This document shows positions 1 to 7,367 of a stretch of DNA of 11,700 nt, in pieces (the first letter of the stretch is position 1; every line of letters begins with the position of its first letter). The notes below the pieces were generated by a model, which was given only the letters and a program-made list of their open reading frames with translations, had not been told where the DNA came from and did not search any database. The position numbers were made by a program, and so were the translations under genes. The DNA comes from Robiginitomaculum sp. (GTDB lineage: Bacteria > Pseudomonadota > Alphaproteobacteria > Caulobacterales > Maricaulaceae). Location of the stretch: contig JALSYJ010000187.1 of NCBI GenBank assembly GCA_027071965.1, positions 1 to 11,700 of the forward strand, in the 5' to 3' direction.

Positions 1-506
1 GGATAAAGGTCGATGGTGTGGTTGAAGGCACGGTGGAATTGATCAATTTTCGCTCAACCACCATTCGCAGGTTTGATAAAAGTCCGGTCTATGTTCCAAA
101 TGCCAATTTATCTGACAATGCCGTGACTAATTTTTCGCGGATGACGGCGCGCAGGATTTATTGGAAAATTGGTCTTGTTTATGATTCAAGCATTGAGCAA
201 TTGCGCGAAATTCGTCAAGGCATACATGATTACATCATGGACAGTGACGCTTTTCTGCACCCGCCTGAAGGCACATTGCTCATTCACATTGACAGCTTTA
301 ACGACAGCTCGATTGATCTGATGGTTTATTGTTTTACTAAAACTACCGATTGGGGTGAGTGGCTGCAGGTCAAGGAAGACTTTGCCTATGCCATTAAGGA
401 AATTGTCGCCAATGCTGGTTCTGATTTTGCCTTTCCCACTCGCACCTTGCATGTTAAGGGGCCGGGCATTGGTGAGGTGGGAAGCCAAGTCAACGAAATA
501 CGATAA
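1..506 (+). CDS. MscS-family mechanosensitive ion channel, C-terminal part (5' truncated by window edge)
   Basis: The frame is open from base 3 to the TAA at 504-506, giving 167 residues, and it enters from the left edge. A GTG at base 18 is internal: the codons before it already read KVDGV, part of the conserved motif. The stretch V-x-G-x-VE-x-I-x-F-R-S-T-x-I-R-x-F-D...V-Y-V-P-N followed by N-x-S-R is the hallmark of the MscS middle beta domain. The alpha/beta C-terminal domain that lines the cytoplasmic vestibule follows. The pore helices must lie upstream, outside the window. The family forms inner-membrane heptamers that open under membrane tension to release solutes after hypo-osmotic shock. 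The last 17 bases overlap tail-to-tail with the convergent GtrA-like gene. The family call is solid; which MscS paralogue it is cannot be told from this fragment. Confidence 0.9.
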   Translation, partial: IKVDGVVEGTVELINFRSTTIRRFDKSPVYVPNANLSDNAVTNFSRMTARRIYWKIGLVYDSSIEQLREIRQGIHDYIMDSDAFLHPPEGTLLIHIDSFNDSSIDLMVYCFTKTTDWGEWLQVKEDFAYAIKEIVANAGSDFAFPTRTLHVKGPGIGEVGSQVNEIR

Positions 507-882
507 AACGTAAAAGGAAGTATGTAAGTACTGGAACCATTGCGGCAACGAGCGAGAGGCAAAGGGCCGGATTCCATCTTGTCACTTCTATTAGCATCCG
601 CGTGCCTCCTGCATTGGCAAGCAACCCACCGACCGCAACAATAGCCGTACCAACAAAGGTACCGCCAACTGGCTTGCTTGAGCTGAATGTCCACCAGTGA
701 TGACCAATATAAGATACTAGAAAGCCAGCAAAAAAACCAATACCTGTTGCAATTTCCGGGTTGTTTATGAACCAGGCCAACAAACCGTTTGCAACGGAAA
801 TATGGCTTAGCCAGGCAGTTCCGCCAATGACTACATATCGGCCAATTTTCTGAAATTCCTTGCTCAGATCAGTCGTTGTCAT
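490..882 (-). CDS. GtrA-like small membrane protein (putative polyprenyl-phosphate-sugar flippase)
   Basis: This 130-residue protein is almost entirely hydrophobic, with four predicted membrane helices at about 13-35, 43-62, 76-92 and 107-125. That is the size and topology of the GtrA family. The segment SYIGHHWWTF after helix 2 and the end YFLLRFIVFR match the family's recurrent Y-x-x-x-R/H-x-W-x-F pattern. In Gtr systems GtrA is thought to move undecaprenyl-phosphate-linked sugar across the inner membrane. Here it directly follows the GtrB-like gene, overlapping its end by 14 bp (869-882), so the two are probably translationally coupled. The usual Asn-Arg in the loop is replaced by His-His, a mild deviation. 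Its 3' end overlaps the convergent MscS gene by 17 bp, so no terminator fits between them. The family call is good; the flippase role is inferred from family and neighbours. Confidence 0.87.
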   Translation of the reverse strand: MTTTDLSKEFQKIGRYVVIGGTAWLSHISVANGLLAWFINNPEIATGIGFFAGFLVSYIGHHWWTFSSSKPVGGTFVGTAIVAVGGLLANAGGTRMLIEVTRWNPALCLSLVAAMVPVLTYFLLRFIVFR

Positions 883-1837
883 TGTTGACGTCCTGATCGT
901 GGAAGCCTCTGAATTGATCTACAAGATACAAGGGACGTTTTTTTGTTTCTTCAAATACCCTTGCCAGATATTCCCCAAGAACACCAAGGGATATGAGCTG
1001 CAGGCCGCCCAGAAACAAAACTGCTACCATAAGTGAGGCGTAACCGGGTGCATCACGACCATAGATCAAAGTTTGAATGACAATAAAGGAAGCATATATC
1101 AATGATATGAGGGCGATAATAGATCCCAGATAGCTCCATATCTTTAGCGGCAATGAAGAGATGGATGTTACGCCGGTCAAACCTAAGTGCCACAATGAAC
1201 GAAGTGAGAATTTTGAAGCAATATTGACGGCCTCAGGCACCTCAAATTCGATGGCCTTTTGTTTATACCCTACCCATGCAAACAGACCTTTCATGAATCT
1301 TGATCTTTCGGGTAGCTCTCTTATGGCTTGAATGACTTTGGCGTCCAGCAAACGAAAATCCCCTGCATTGGCCGGAATATCAGGACCATCAGATATTTTT
1401 CCTACCAGTTTATAGAACAGGTAAGCAGATATTCTTCGCCAAGCGGGTTCGGTAAGTCGAGAACAACGAACGCCATAAACGACTTGCACGCCTTTTTGCC
1501 AATACTGAATCATTTCGGGAATTAGGCTTGCGGGATGTTGTAAATCGGCATCCATCAAGATCGCCGCATCTGTATTTACAAAATCCAGCCCGGCACTTAT
1601 CGCCGCTTCTTTGCCAAAATTTCGAGAAAAGGATATGCTGCGAAGATTATTCATTTTCAGTTGCAACTGATCCAGGAGATTAGCAGTTTCATCTGTACTA
1701 CCATCATCAATAATCAATACTTCCCAGGCAATCTTTAGTGGTTCAAGCTCTTCTTTGAGTTGCTCCAGCAGTGGTGTTAGATTCTCACACTCATTATAAC
1801 AAGGCAATATGACCGTTATTCTGTACTTGGTTGTCAT
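869..1837 (-). CDS. GtrB/DPM1-like family 2 glycosyltransferase (polyprenyl-phosphate sugar transferase)
   Basis: The product has 322 residues. The N-terminus (residues 7-14, VILPCYNE) and the nucleotide-binding IDDGSTDET (43-51) are classic GT-A fold family 2. The metal-binding DADLQHP lies at 96-102, GDFRLLD at 159-165 and a RSRFMKGLFAWVGY acceptor-side segment at 178-191. Two C-terminal membrane helices (about 231-256 and 266-288) are followed by GEYLARVFEETKKRPLYLV, as in GtrB and related enzymes. The family transfers a sugar from UDP- or GDP-sugar to undecaprenyl phosphate on the cytoplasmic face. The sugar cannot be read from sequence. The usual R-x-x-G-x-SKY motif before the membrane helices is degenerate here (AVNIASKF), so activity or specificity may differ. 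Its start overlaps the GT-C gene as ATGA (1834-1837), and its end overlaps the GtrA-like gene. Confidence 0.93.
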   Translation of the reverse strand: MTTKYRITVILPCYNECENLTPLLEQLKEELEPLKIAWEVLIIDDGSTDETANLLDQLQLKMNNLRSISFSRNFGKEAAISAGLDFVNTDAAILMDADLQHPASLIPEMIQYWQKGVQVVYGVRCSRLTEPAWRRISAYLFYKLVGKISDGPDIPANAGDFRLLDAKVIQAIRELPERSRFMKGLFAWVGYKQKAIEFEVPEAVNIASKFSLRSLWHLGLTGVTSISSLPLKIWSYLGSIIALISLIYASFIVIQTLIYGRDAPGYASLMVAVLFLGGLQLISLGVLGEYLARVFEETKKRPLYLVDQFRGFHDQDVNNDND

Positions 1838-4569
1838 GTTTCGTATCCGATTAGCTTGATGCCCCTTAATTCCACATATCCGCCCACGAGCGATGGTGAA
1901 AAACGTATTTGCCGAACAAGATTACTGTCTTGCCATTTGGGATTGTCATGCAATGAAATGGTGTAGGATCGCCAACGACCATCAGGCGTTATGACAAGGG
2001 GCAACCAGTTCTTTTCAACAAATTCGGGTTCGTCAGAATCGCTCCATGCCATAATGGCAAAAGGGTTAGTGACCCCGATGGCGCGCATTTCAACAATGAA
2101 GTAATGCGCTGTCTGTGGTTGGATTTCGACTTTTGGAGACAGCAGAATAATCGGCGCATCTTTGCGGGAAAAGGCAATTTCATTTGCGTTGATTTGGACA
2201 TGCCGCTGATCATCCGGTTGAATAAACCTTTGAAGAGAACCTGCATCTGCTTCATATATAACGGGCCAGTTTTGAACTTCAGAATAGGGGATAACACGAT
2301 TATTCAAGTCATCCCAGAATAATCGGTGAGGTGGGTTCTCTGGTAAGAATTGCGGTGATTGTCCGGTATTTAGAGCAGGGGGCTCTATGCTTAATGGTCC
2401 AAAATTTACTTCCTTTGCCAAAGCAGGTGAATGCTGTGGAGCATTGCTGCAAACAGGGGCAAATTTATATACTTTTGGCTCTCTTTTATTCGGGTCATAC
2501 ACAACGGTTCCAAAAACAGCATTTGTTGAGATAGGCTCTAAAAAATCAGCAACAGGATTTAGTCTTCGAGCAGACACTGCGTTTATGGCCATTATTTTAG
2601 GAGCAAATACGGGCCATTCTTTTGCACCATTTTGTAGATCGATTGTTGCAATAAGAGCAGTGTTGTCACCATCCGCCAAATTAAATGGCCCGCTTTTTTC
2701 AGGGTCTTCAACCTGATTATAGCTCATATTCCATGGTGCATCTTTTGGCAGCGAAAGCGTGATACCAATAGCGTCAAGACCATCCACTGCATCAGAAACG
2801 GATATGGCAAAGGACTTTGGATATTGACCATCAATATTGTTTGGTGAAGGGGTGATAGATGCAGATATCCAGGTTTGAACGGGGGAGGTCGGCATTCCTG
2901 TGCCTGTGAAAGTTATGAGTGATGAACGCTGAGGCTCTTGATCGCAATTATAACGGGTTTGAAGAATTCCTGTTTGCAGCCCGGCTTTTTTTGGGTCAAA
3001 TTTAATTGGAATTTGGCTTGTTTCTTCAGGTGCAATGATCCGGCTGTTTCCGCCGACCATGTAAAATGCCTCGTCTTGATTTTCCAGATACAAGGTAAAG
3101 GGTATCGAGCCAGTATTTTGTACATTAACAAGCCTTGTTCTTTGTGTTGTGGTTGTTCCGGCAACAAAAGGGGCAAAGCGGGCATATGCCCAGCCGCCAC
3201 GGTCAAAAAGCACGCCATTGATCTTGTCAGGTATATTTACAACCTCCACCCTTGGGTCTTGGCCACTAGCTTCAAGTGTTTGATCGCGGAGTGTTTTCAT
3301 CGCCAAGCCAGCCTCTTGCCAGGCGATATTGTTCATGTGTAACAACACAAGATTTGATCCAATAAGAACCACAATGCTGGCAAAAGCGAATTTGGGCCTG
3401 GAAGAATATCCACCAACAAGGATCACTGCTAGGAAACCACAAAACCCTGTAGCTGGTAGATACAAAAAGCGACTATTGGTCAATCCAGGATCAATACCGT
3501 TTGATAATATTACATACGTAGGTATGAGAAAACCCAAGCTTGCAATAAGCCATAATATTGCCAAACGCCATTTACGCCGACTAATGAAAGACCAATAAAT
3601 CAGCAAAAATGTGAGGGATAACCCATAGGATATTTTTACCAGGGGATAGAGAAGCGCGAAACGTTCTGCATTTAGCGGTGCGGCAAAGGCTTCTAAAACA
3701 TGCAAGGCAGCCGATACGACTTGTCCAAGGAGCTTGTCATGCTGAATCAGGATGTAATTTGGAACCATGTCGCCAAAAACATGAGAACGCCACCCAAAAT
3801 AGATTGCGATCAGGATAAAATAAGGCAAAGCCAATATAGCTGTGCTTAGCAGACTGCGCGGATGAAATGGGTGATCTTTAAGGATAAAGGCCATCCAGCC
3901 AATGACGAAGGGCAAAGCCAAAGCTTCTTCCTTGGAGGCCATTGCGAATACCATGAGGCTCATCGACAATAGTAATTGAGACCAGCGACCCTCAATACGC
4001 CATTTCAAAAAAAACAAAATTGAAGCAAAACCAAAACCGGTACATAACAGAACCGGGCTTGCAGCTATCCAGGTGACAGCCTCGGAATGCAAGGGAAATG
4101 ACAAAAACAACAGACCACCAACAAAGGAGAGAGCTGGGCTGCCCCCAAGTCGTTGAATAATCAATACAAGCAACCAAGTATTGATTAAATGAACCGACAA
4201 ATTTGCCAGATGAAAACCAACTGGATTTGCACCAAATACCTGCAACAGGAATAGCTCATACAGGGTAACCATTGGTCGCCATGAAGAAAAATGTTGCCCT
4301 CCAAACCAATGCTGCCAGGCAAGTTCCCATCGCGGCTGCCCGTCAGAACCGGTTAGCGCAAACAAATGGGTGAAATCATCTGCCAGAAAATAGCTGCCTA
4401 CAATATGGCCATAGCCGACCCATAGAATGAAGATTGATGCGACAAAAAATAATCCCGTGTGGGCGCGAGAAGAGCCCCCGGCAAAAGGATATGCCAGGGG
4501 CCAATGGTTTTTCAACTGATTGATCAAGTCGGAGATCAGGCAATGTCCATTACAATGGGTATGTCTCAA
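1834..4569 (-). CDS. Large GT-C/TMTC-like membrane glycosyltransferase with periplasmic HYDIN/ASH-like and jelly-roll-like domains
   Basis: The product has 911 residues from TTG. Residues about 38-410 hold roughly eleven membrane helices. ADDF (63-66) in the first periplasmic loop fits the acidic catalytic motif of GT-C enzymes. SSWRPM (95-100), HSEAVTWIAA (161-170), SKEEALALP (212-220) and SRFLYLPATGF (366-376) resemble conserved blocks of PMT/TMTC-like O-glycosyltransferases, which use polyprenyl-phosphate sugars. The soluble tail of about 500 residues should be periplasmic. Residues 478-560 (NTGSIPFTL...FDPKKAG...FTGTG) resemble an ASH/HYDIN immunoglobulin-like domain. Residues 745-911 look like a carbohydrate-binding jelly roll. 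Residues 565-740 I do not recognise. No in-frame ATG occurs before Met100. An in-frame TGA at 4570-4572 makes TTG 4567-4569 the earliest start; TTG at residues 15 or 19 is possible. The domain assignments are visual. Confidence 0.82.
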   Translation of the reverse strand: MRHTHCNGHCLISDLINQLKNHWPLAYPFAGGSSRAHTGLFFVASIFILWVGYGHIVGSYFLADDFTHLFALTGSDGQPRWELAWQHWFGGQHFSSWRPMVTLYELFLLQVFGANPVGFHLANLSVHLINTWLLVLIIQRLGGSPALSFVGGLLFLSFPLHSEAVTWIAASPVLLCTGFGFASILFFLKWRIEGRWSQLLLSMSLMVFAMASKEEALALPFVIGWMAFILKDHPFHPRSLLSTAILALPYFILIAIYFGWRSHVFGDMVPNYILIQHDKLLGQVVSAALHVLEAFAAPLNAERFALLYPLVKISYGLSLTFLLIYWSFISRRKWRLAILWLIASLGFLIPTYVILSNGIDPGLTNSRFLYLPATGFCGFLAVILVGGYSSRPKFAFASIVVLIGSNLVLLHMNNIAWQEAGLAMKTLRDQTLEASGQDPRVEVVNIPDKINGVLFDRGGWAYARFAPFVAGTTTTQRTRLVNVQNTGSIPFTLYLENQDEAFYMVGGNSRIIAPEETSQIPIKFDPKKAGLQTGILQTRYNCDQEPQRSSLITFTGTGMPTSPVQTWISASITPSPNNIDGQYPKSFAISVSDAVDGLDAIGITLSLPKDAPWNMSYNQVEDPEKSGPFNLADGDNTALIATIDLQNGAKEWPVFAPKIMAINAVSARRLNPVADFLEPISTNAVFGTVVYDPNKREPKVYKFAPVCSNAPQHSPALAKEVNFGPLSIEPPALNTGQSPQFLPENPPHRLFWDDLNNRVIPYSEVQNWPVIYEADAGSLQRFIQPDDQRHVQINANEIAFSRKDAPIILLSPKVEIQPQTAHYFIVEMRAIGVTNPFAIMAWSDSDEPEFVEKNWLPLVITPDGRWRSYTISLHDNPKWQDSNLVRQIRFSPSLVGGYVELRGIKLIGYET

Positions 4570-4605
4570 TCAAGGTATTACGCATTATTGGTTCGTGCAA
4601 GTTTT

Positions 4606-5712
4606 CTAATTGCCAGCGCACCAATCATATCGCCAGATTTTGAAATCCATGGACGGGTGTGGTGCAGAAGTAGGGTTCTCTTTGAAATAGACCCAACAGT
4701 GCGTATCCGGGTGAGGGGCGGGTGCCCCAACTCTGATTTGACCTGTCACCGGTACGATGATTTTTTTATGACGCTCGACCCAGGTAAGCCCATTGGCGCT
4801 GTCATAATAGTCGATATATGACGGCTGGGCCGCCACGGCTTCGCTTGTCGTATCAAATCGTTCGATCAGAATTTGAAATAAGGAGATACTCGGACGGTAC
4901 ATCACATCAACGTTTGTTGTCAGCCCTACATTATTACCACCACCAGGCAGGTCACAAAAAATACCGAAATCGGCTGGGGTTTGAGTTCTTACACTGTCAA
5001 CCGCAGTTGCAAAAGACCCAAACGGCCCCAGGCTCAGGCGTTTGATGCAGCCATCAATAACGCTATTTCCAAAGAAATATACGTTGCCATTCTGTACGGT
5101 TGCATCACCCCAATATGTATTTCGAAGTGTAGTTACATCCGTTGGCGAAAGGTTAAAGGATGGAAAGAGACGAAAGGGTTGCCCCCAGCTTGCGCCACCA
5201 TCAATTGAAACAGAGACATACAATTCTCGTCGCCAAGTGCCGACCCCTCCCGTTCCAAGAACGACAGATTGGCAATTTTGCAATCCCGGATTCGAACAAC
5301 CAACAAGGGTCATATACATGGCTTTATACGAGCCCCATGGATTGACGATATCAACAATGCTGGGGTCGTTTACCTGATAGATATAAAGTCCGTCGGTTGT
5401 CGTGGCATATTTTTGGTGACTTATCACGTCAACAACCGAGTTAGGATCACATGCACCAAAAGGGCCGGTACACTTTGCCCGGTAGATATGGTCAGCTCCA
5501 AATTCATTGGTAACTACCGATGAAGTATTCCAACCGCCAAAAAACATATACAAGTCATTAGTACCACCATTAATGCTCAATTTTTGCATTTCTGGTGAAT
5601 ATATATTGTACCCTGAAAGAGTTGAGAGGTGGGTTTGTTGCGCGTGCGCAGTGCCAAATGTTCCAAAAAAGCAAATGAAAAGTAGAACCAAGAAGGCATG
5701 TCGAATGGTCAT
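4606..5712 (-). CDS. Secreted beta-propeller-like protein with Asp-box motif (sialidase/GH43-like fold), function unknown
   Basis: The product has 368 residues. Residues 1-24 form a clear signal peptide: TIRH, a long hydrophobic stretch and a TAHA-QQ cleavage site. The mature protein is rich in beta strands. It carries one good Asp box, SIDGGASW (169-176, pattern S-x-D-x-G-x-x-W), and a second related turn, SANGLTW (305-311). Such turns mark the blades of sialidase-like and GH32/GH43-like propellers. Eight cysteines (81, 88, 139, 147, 222, 253, 339, 365) suggest disulphides and a periplasmic or extracellular home. I do not see a confident catalytic set, so it may bind or cut glycan. It starts at an ATG with GGGG placed 7 bases upstream. 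It is first in the glycan operon, 36 bp before the GT-C gene, and a role on the same glycan is inferred from that position. Confidence 0.78.
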   Translation of the reverse strand: MTIRHAFLVLLFICFFGTFGTAHAQQTHLSTLSGYNIYSPEMQKLSINGGTNDLYMFFGGWNTSSVVTNEFGADHIYRAKCTGPFGACDPNSVVDVISHQKYATTTDGLYIYQVNDPSIVDIVNPWGSYKAMYMTLVGCSNPGLQNCQSVVLGTGGVGTWRRELYVSVSIDGGASWGQPFRLFPSFNLSPTDVTTLRNTYWGDATVQNGNVYFFGNSVIDGCIKRLSLGPFGSFATAVDSVRTQTPADFGIFCDLPGGGNNVGLTTNVDVMYRPSISLFQILIERFDTTSEAVAAQPSYIDYYDSANGLTWVERHKKIIVPVTGQIRVGAPAPHPDTHCWVYFKENPTSAPHPSMDFKIWRYDWCAGN

Positions 5713-5755
5713 TTCTATCCCCTAAAATAGGATTGGTGAAAGAATAAACACTCTA

Positions 5756-5784
5756 ATTATATAAAGATTCTCCTAAAGAGGGAA
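5756..5784 (-). promoter_or_regulatory. Candidate sigma-70-type promoter of the glycan operon, proximal
   Basis: Read on the minus strand, a perfect TATAAT (5756-5761) lies 17 bases downstream of a poor -35 box, TTCCCT (5779-5784). Transcription would start near 5749 and leave a leader of about 37 bases before the ATG at 5712. The -10 box is strong and the -35 box weak, so an activator may be needed. A second candidate lies just upstream in the tandem repeats. Confidence 0.4.
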
Positions 5785-5792
5785 GTTAATTT

Positions 5793-5821
5793 ATTATGCG
5801 CGTTATGCGCGTTATGCGCAA
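5793..5821 (-). promoter_or_regulatory. Candidate distal promoter whose spacer is made of the 9-bp tandem repeats
   Basis: Read on the minus strand, TTGCGC (5816-5821, four of six matches to TTGACA) and CATAAT (5793-5798, five of six matches to TATAAT) are exactly 17 bases apart. Both elements and the spacer are built from the repeated 9-mer. Gain or loss of one repeat would change the spacing by 9 bp. The arrangement is visible in the sequence; promoter activity is inferred. Confidence 0.35.
5794..5820. repeat. Three tandem copies of the 9-mer TTATGCGC(G/A)
   Basis: Copies lie at 5794-5802, 5803-5811 and 5812-5820; only the last base of the third differs. Each contains the palindrome GCGC. 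The block sits between the stop of the VWA gene (5827) and the promoter of the glycan operon. It could be a slippage-prone repeat or a cooperative protein-binding array. Confidence 0.85.
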
Positions 5822-5826
5822 GCCCG

Positions 5827-7008
5827 CTACCGCCCCAATTCGCGCATTGCTGCTTCGATTCCGTCCAGAGTTAGCGCGAACATGCGATGCTTGCCGATAA
5901 TTTCGGCTATCATGTTTATGCTTGGGGTGTAATCCCAGTATTTTTCCGGGGTCGGGTTCAGCCAGATCACATCATCATAAATGTCGACTACGCGGCGCAA
6001 CCACTCAGCCCCGGCCTCTTCGTTCCAGTGTTCTACTGACCCGCCGGGCATGGTTATTTCATAAGGGCTCATGGCAGCATCGCCGACAAAGATGATTTTG
6101 GTATCGCTTGGGTGTTTATGCAGCAGATCCCAGGTGGGTATGGTTTCAGAGCGTCGGCGCAGATTGTCTTTCCACACTGTTTCATAAAGGCAGTTGTGAA
6201 AATAAAAACTGTCCAGACGTTTGAACTCGGAGCGGGCTGCCGAGAATAATTCCTCGCAAGTTTCAATAAACGGATCCATTGAGCCGCCCACATCCAAAAA
6301 CAAGGCAACCTTGATGGTGTTCCTGCGTTCCGGGCGCATTAAAATATCGAGCCAGCCCTGGCGGGCAGTGGCATTTATGGTTCCCGATAAATCCAGCTCA
6401 TCCGGGTGACCATCGCGGGCCAGTTTTCGCAGGCGGCGCAGGGCCATTTTTATATTGCGGGTTCCCAATTCCTTATCGCCATCAAGGTTTTTGAACTCGC
6501 GCTTGTCCCATACCTTTACCGCCCGGCCATGGCGGCCCTGATTTTGTCCGATGCGCACTCCTTCAGGATTATATCCATATGCTCCAAATGGTGAGGTGCC
6601 GGCAGTGCCGATCATTTTATTGCCCCCCTGATGGCGCTTTTCCTGTTCTTTGAGGCGTTTTTGCAATGTTTCCATTAATTTGTCCCAGCCGCCCAATGCT
6701 TCTATTTCGGCTTTTTCTTCTTCGGACAGGTATTTTTCGGTTAGTTTCCGCAGCCAGTCTTCCGGGATTTGCGCATCCTCGATAAGATCGGAAGTGGGCT
6801 CTAATCCCTTAAAAACATGACCAAATACCTGATCAAATTTGTCAAGATTGCGTTCATCCTTTACCAGAGCCGAGCGCGACAAAAAATAAAAGTCCTCAAC
6901 CTTGCGCCCGATTACCCCCTTGTCCAACGCTTCCATCAGCGTCAGGTATTCGCGCAAGGAGACCGGAACCTTGGCGGCGCGCAATTCAGAAAAGAAATTC
7001 AAAAACAT
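5827..7008 (-). CDS. CoxE-like VWA-domain protein (COG3552-type)
   Basis: The product has 393 residues. The N-terminal part (residues 1-70, FFSELRAAKVPVSLREYLTL...ALVKDERNLDKFD) is typical of the CoxE-like VWA family. A charged linker (about 90-130) and a Gly-rich stretch (128-160) follow. The VWA domain covers about 230-390. It has an intact MIDAS start, D-V-G-G-S at 239-243 (DxGxS), and a likely later metal ligand in FVGDAAMSP (D310). It is probably cytoplasmic, as no signal peptide or membrane helix is visible. Family members usually work with a MoxR-type AAA+ ATPase to mature or insert cofactors into partner enzymes; CoxE, for example, acts on CO dehydrogenase. No MoxR gene is present within this window, so the partner must lie elsewhere. 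The ATG is preceded by only a weak ribosome site. It lies 43 bp after the YciI-like gene and is probably co-transcribed with it and metG. Confidence 0.9.
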   Translation of the reverse strand: MFLNFFSELRAAKVPVSLREYLTLMEALDKGVIGRKVEDFYFLSRSALVKDERNLDKFDQVFGHVFKGLEPTSDLIEDAQIPEDWLRKLTEKYLSEEEKAEIEALGGWDKLMETLQKRLKEQEKRHQGGNKMIGTAGTSPFGAYGYNPEGVRIGQNQGRHGRAVKVWDKREFKNLDGDKELGTRNIKMALRRLRKLARDGHPDELDLSGTINATARQGWLDILMRPERRNTIKVALFLDVGGSMDPFIETCEELFSAARSEFKRLDSFYFHNCLYETVWKDNLRRRSETIPTWDLLHKHPSDTKIIFVGDAAMSPYEITMPGGSVEHWNEEAGAEWLRRVVDIYDDVIWLNPTPEKYWDYTPSINMIAEIIGKHRMFALTLDGIEAAMRELGR

Positions 7009-7051
7009 GGTATGCAGAATAACCTAAAACCCGCCGGTGGGAAGTGTGTAT

Positions 7052-7348
7052 TCAGTCTGATCCGGTTAAAAGGAATTCCAGTCTTTTATCGGTCCGTGCC
7101 ACAGATATTTCAGTGATGGTTGCCGTGACAATATTCTGCGCAACAAATGGGTCATTAGCCACTCGTTTTTCCAGCTCTGTCGGCGAAGTATTATGGGCGA
7201 TTATGGCACCGCCTGATCCTGATGCAAGGCTGCCCGAAACCAGAAAAATGCCATCATCAAAGCCGCCCCTTATCCAGTTGTTATGCTCCTGCATATAGTG
7301 GCTGGCTTGAGACTTATTGTCAGAAAATTCGAGTGCTATGAAAAACAT
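7052..7348 (-). CDS. YciI-like (YCII-related domain) protein
   Basis: This 98-residue single-domain protein has a compact ferredoxin-like alpha/beta pattern. It starts with FFIALEFSD and has the family's conserved His22 in a HNNWIRGGFDDG segment, followed by LVSGSLASG and the Asp-Pro-Phe turn at 66-68 (NDPFV). In YciI relatives the His and Asp line a putative active site, but the reaction is generally unknown. A related fold occurs in chlorinated-catechol and sigma-factor-linked proteins. A strong ribosome site, AAGGAG, sits about 9 bases before the ATG, next to the metG stop. With only 19 bp to metG, the two are almost certainly on one transcript. No metabolic function can be given from this sequence. 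Confidence 0.87.
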   Translation of the reverse strand: MFFIALEFSDNKSQASHYMQEHNNWIRGGFDDGIFLVSGSLASGSGGAIIAHNTSPTELEKRVANDPFVAQNIVTATITEISVARTDKRLEFLLTGSD

Positions 7349-7367
7349 TTTCTAATTCTCCTTGTGT

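Noticed and set aside
18..506. MscS-like gene as a complete short gene starting at GTG 18
   Set aside because: The frame is open to the window edge and the codons before the GTG belong to the conserved MscS beta-domain motif, so this is the tail of a longer gene.
2387..3342. Plus-strand frames of 109 and 134 codons
   Set aside because: They are antisense to the large GT-C-like gene, with cysteine-rich, irregular translations typical of shadow frames.
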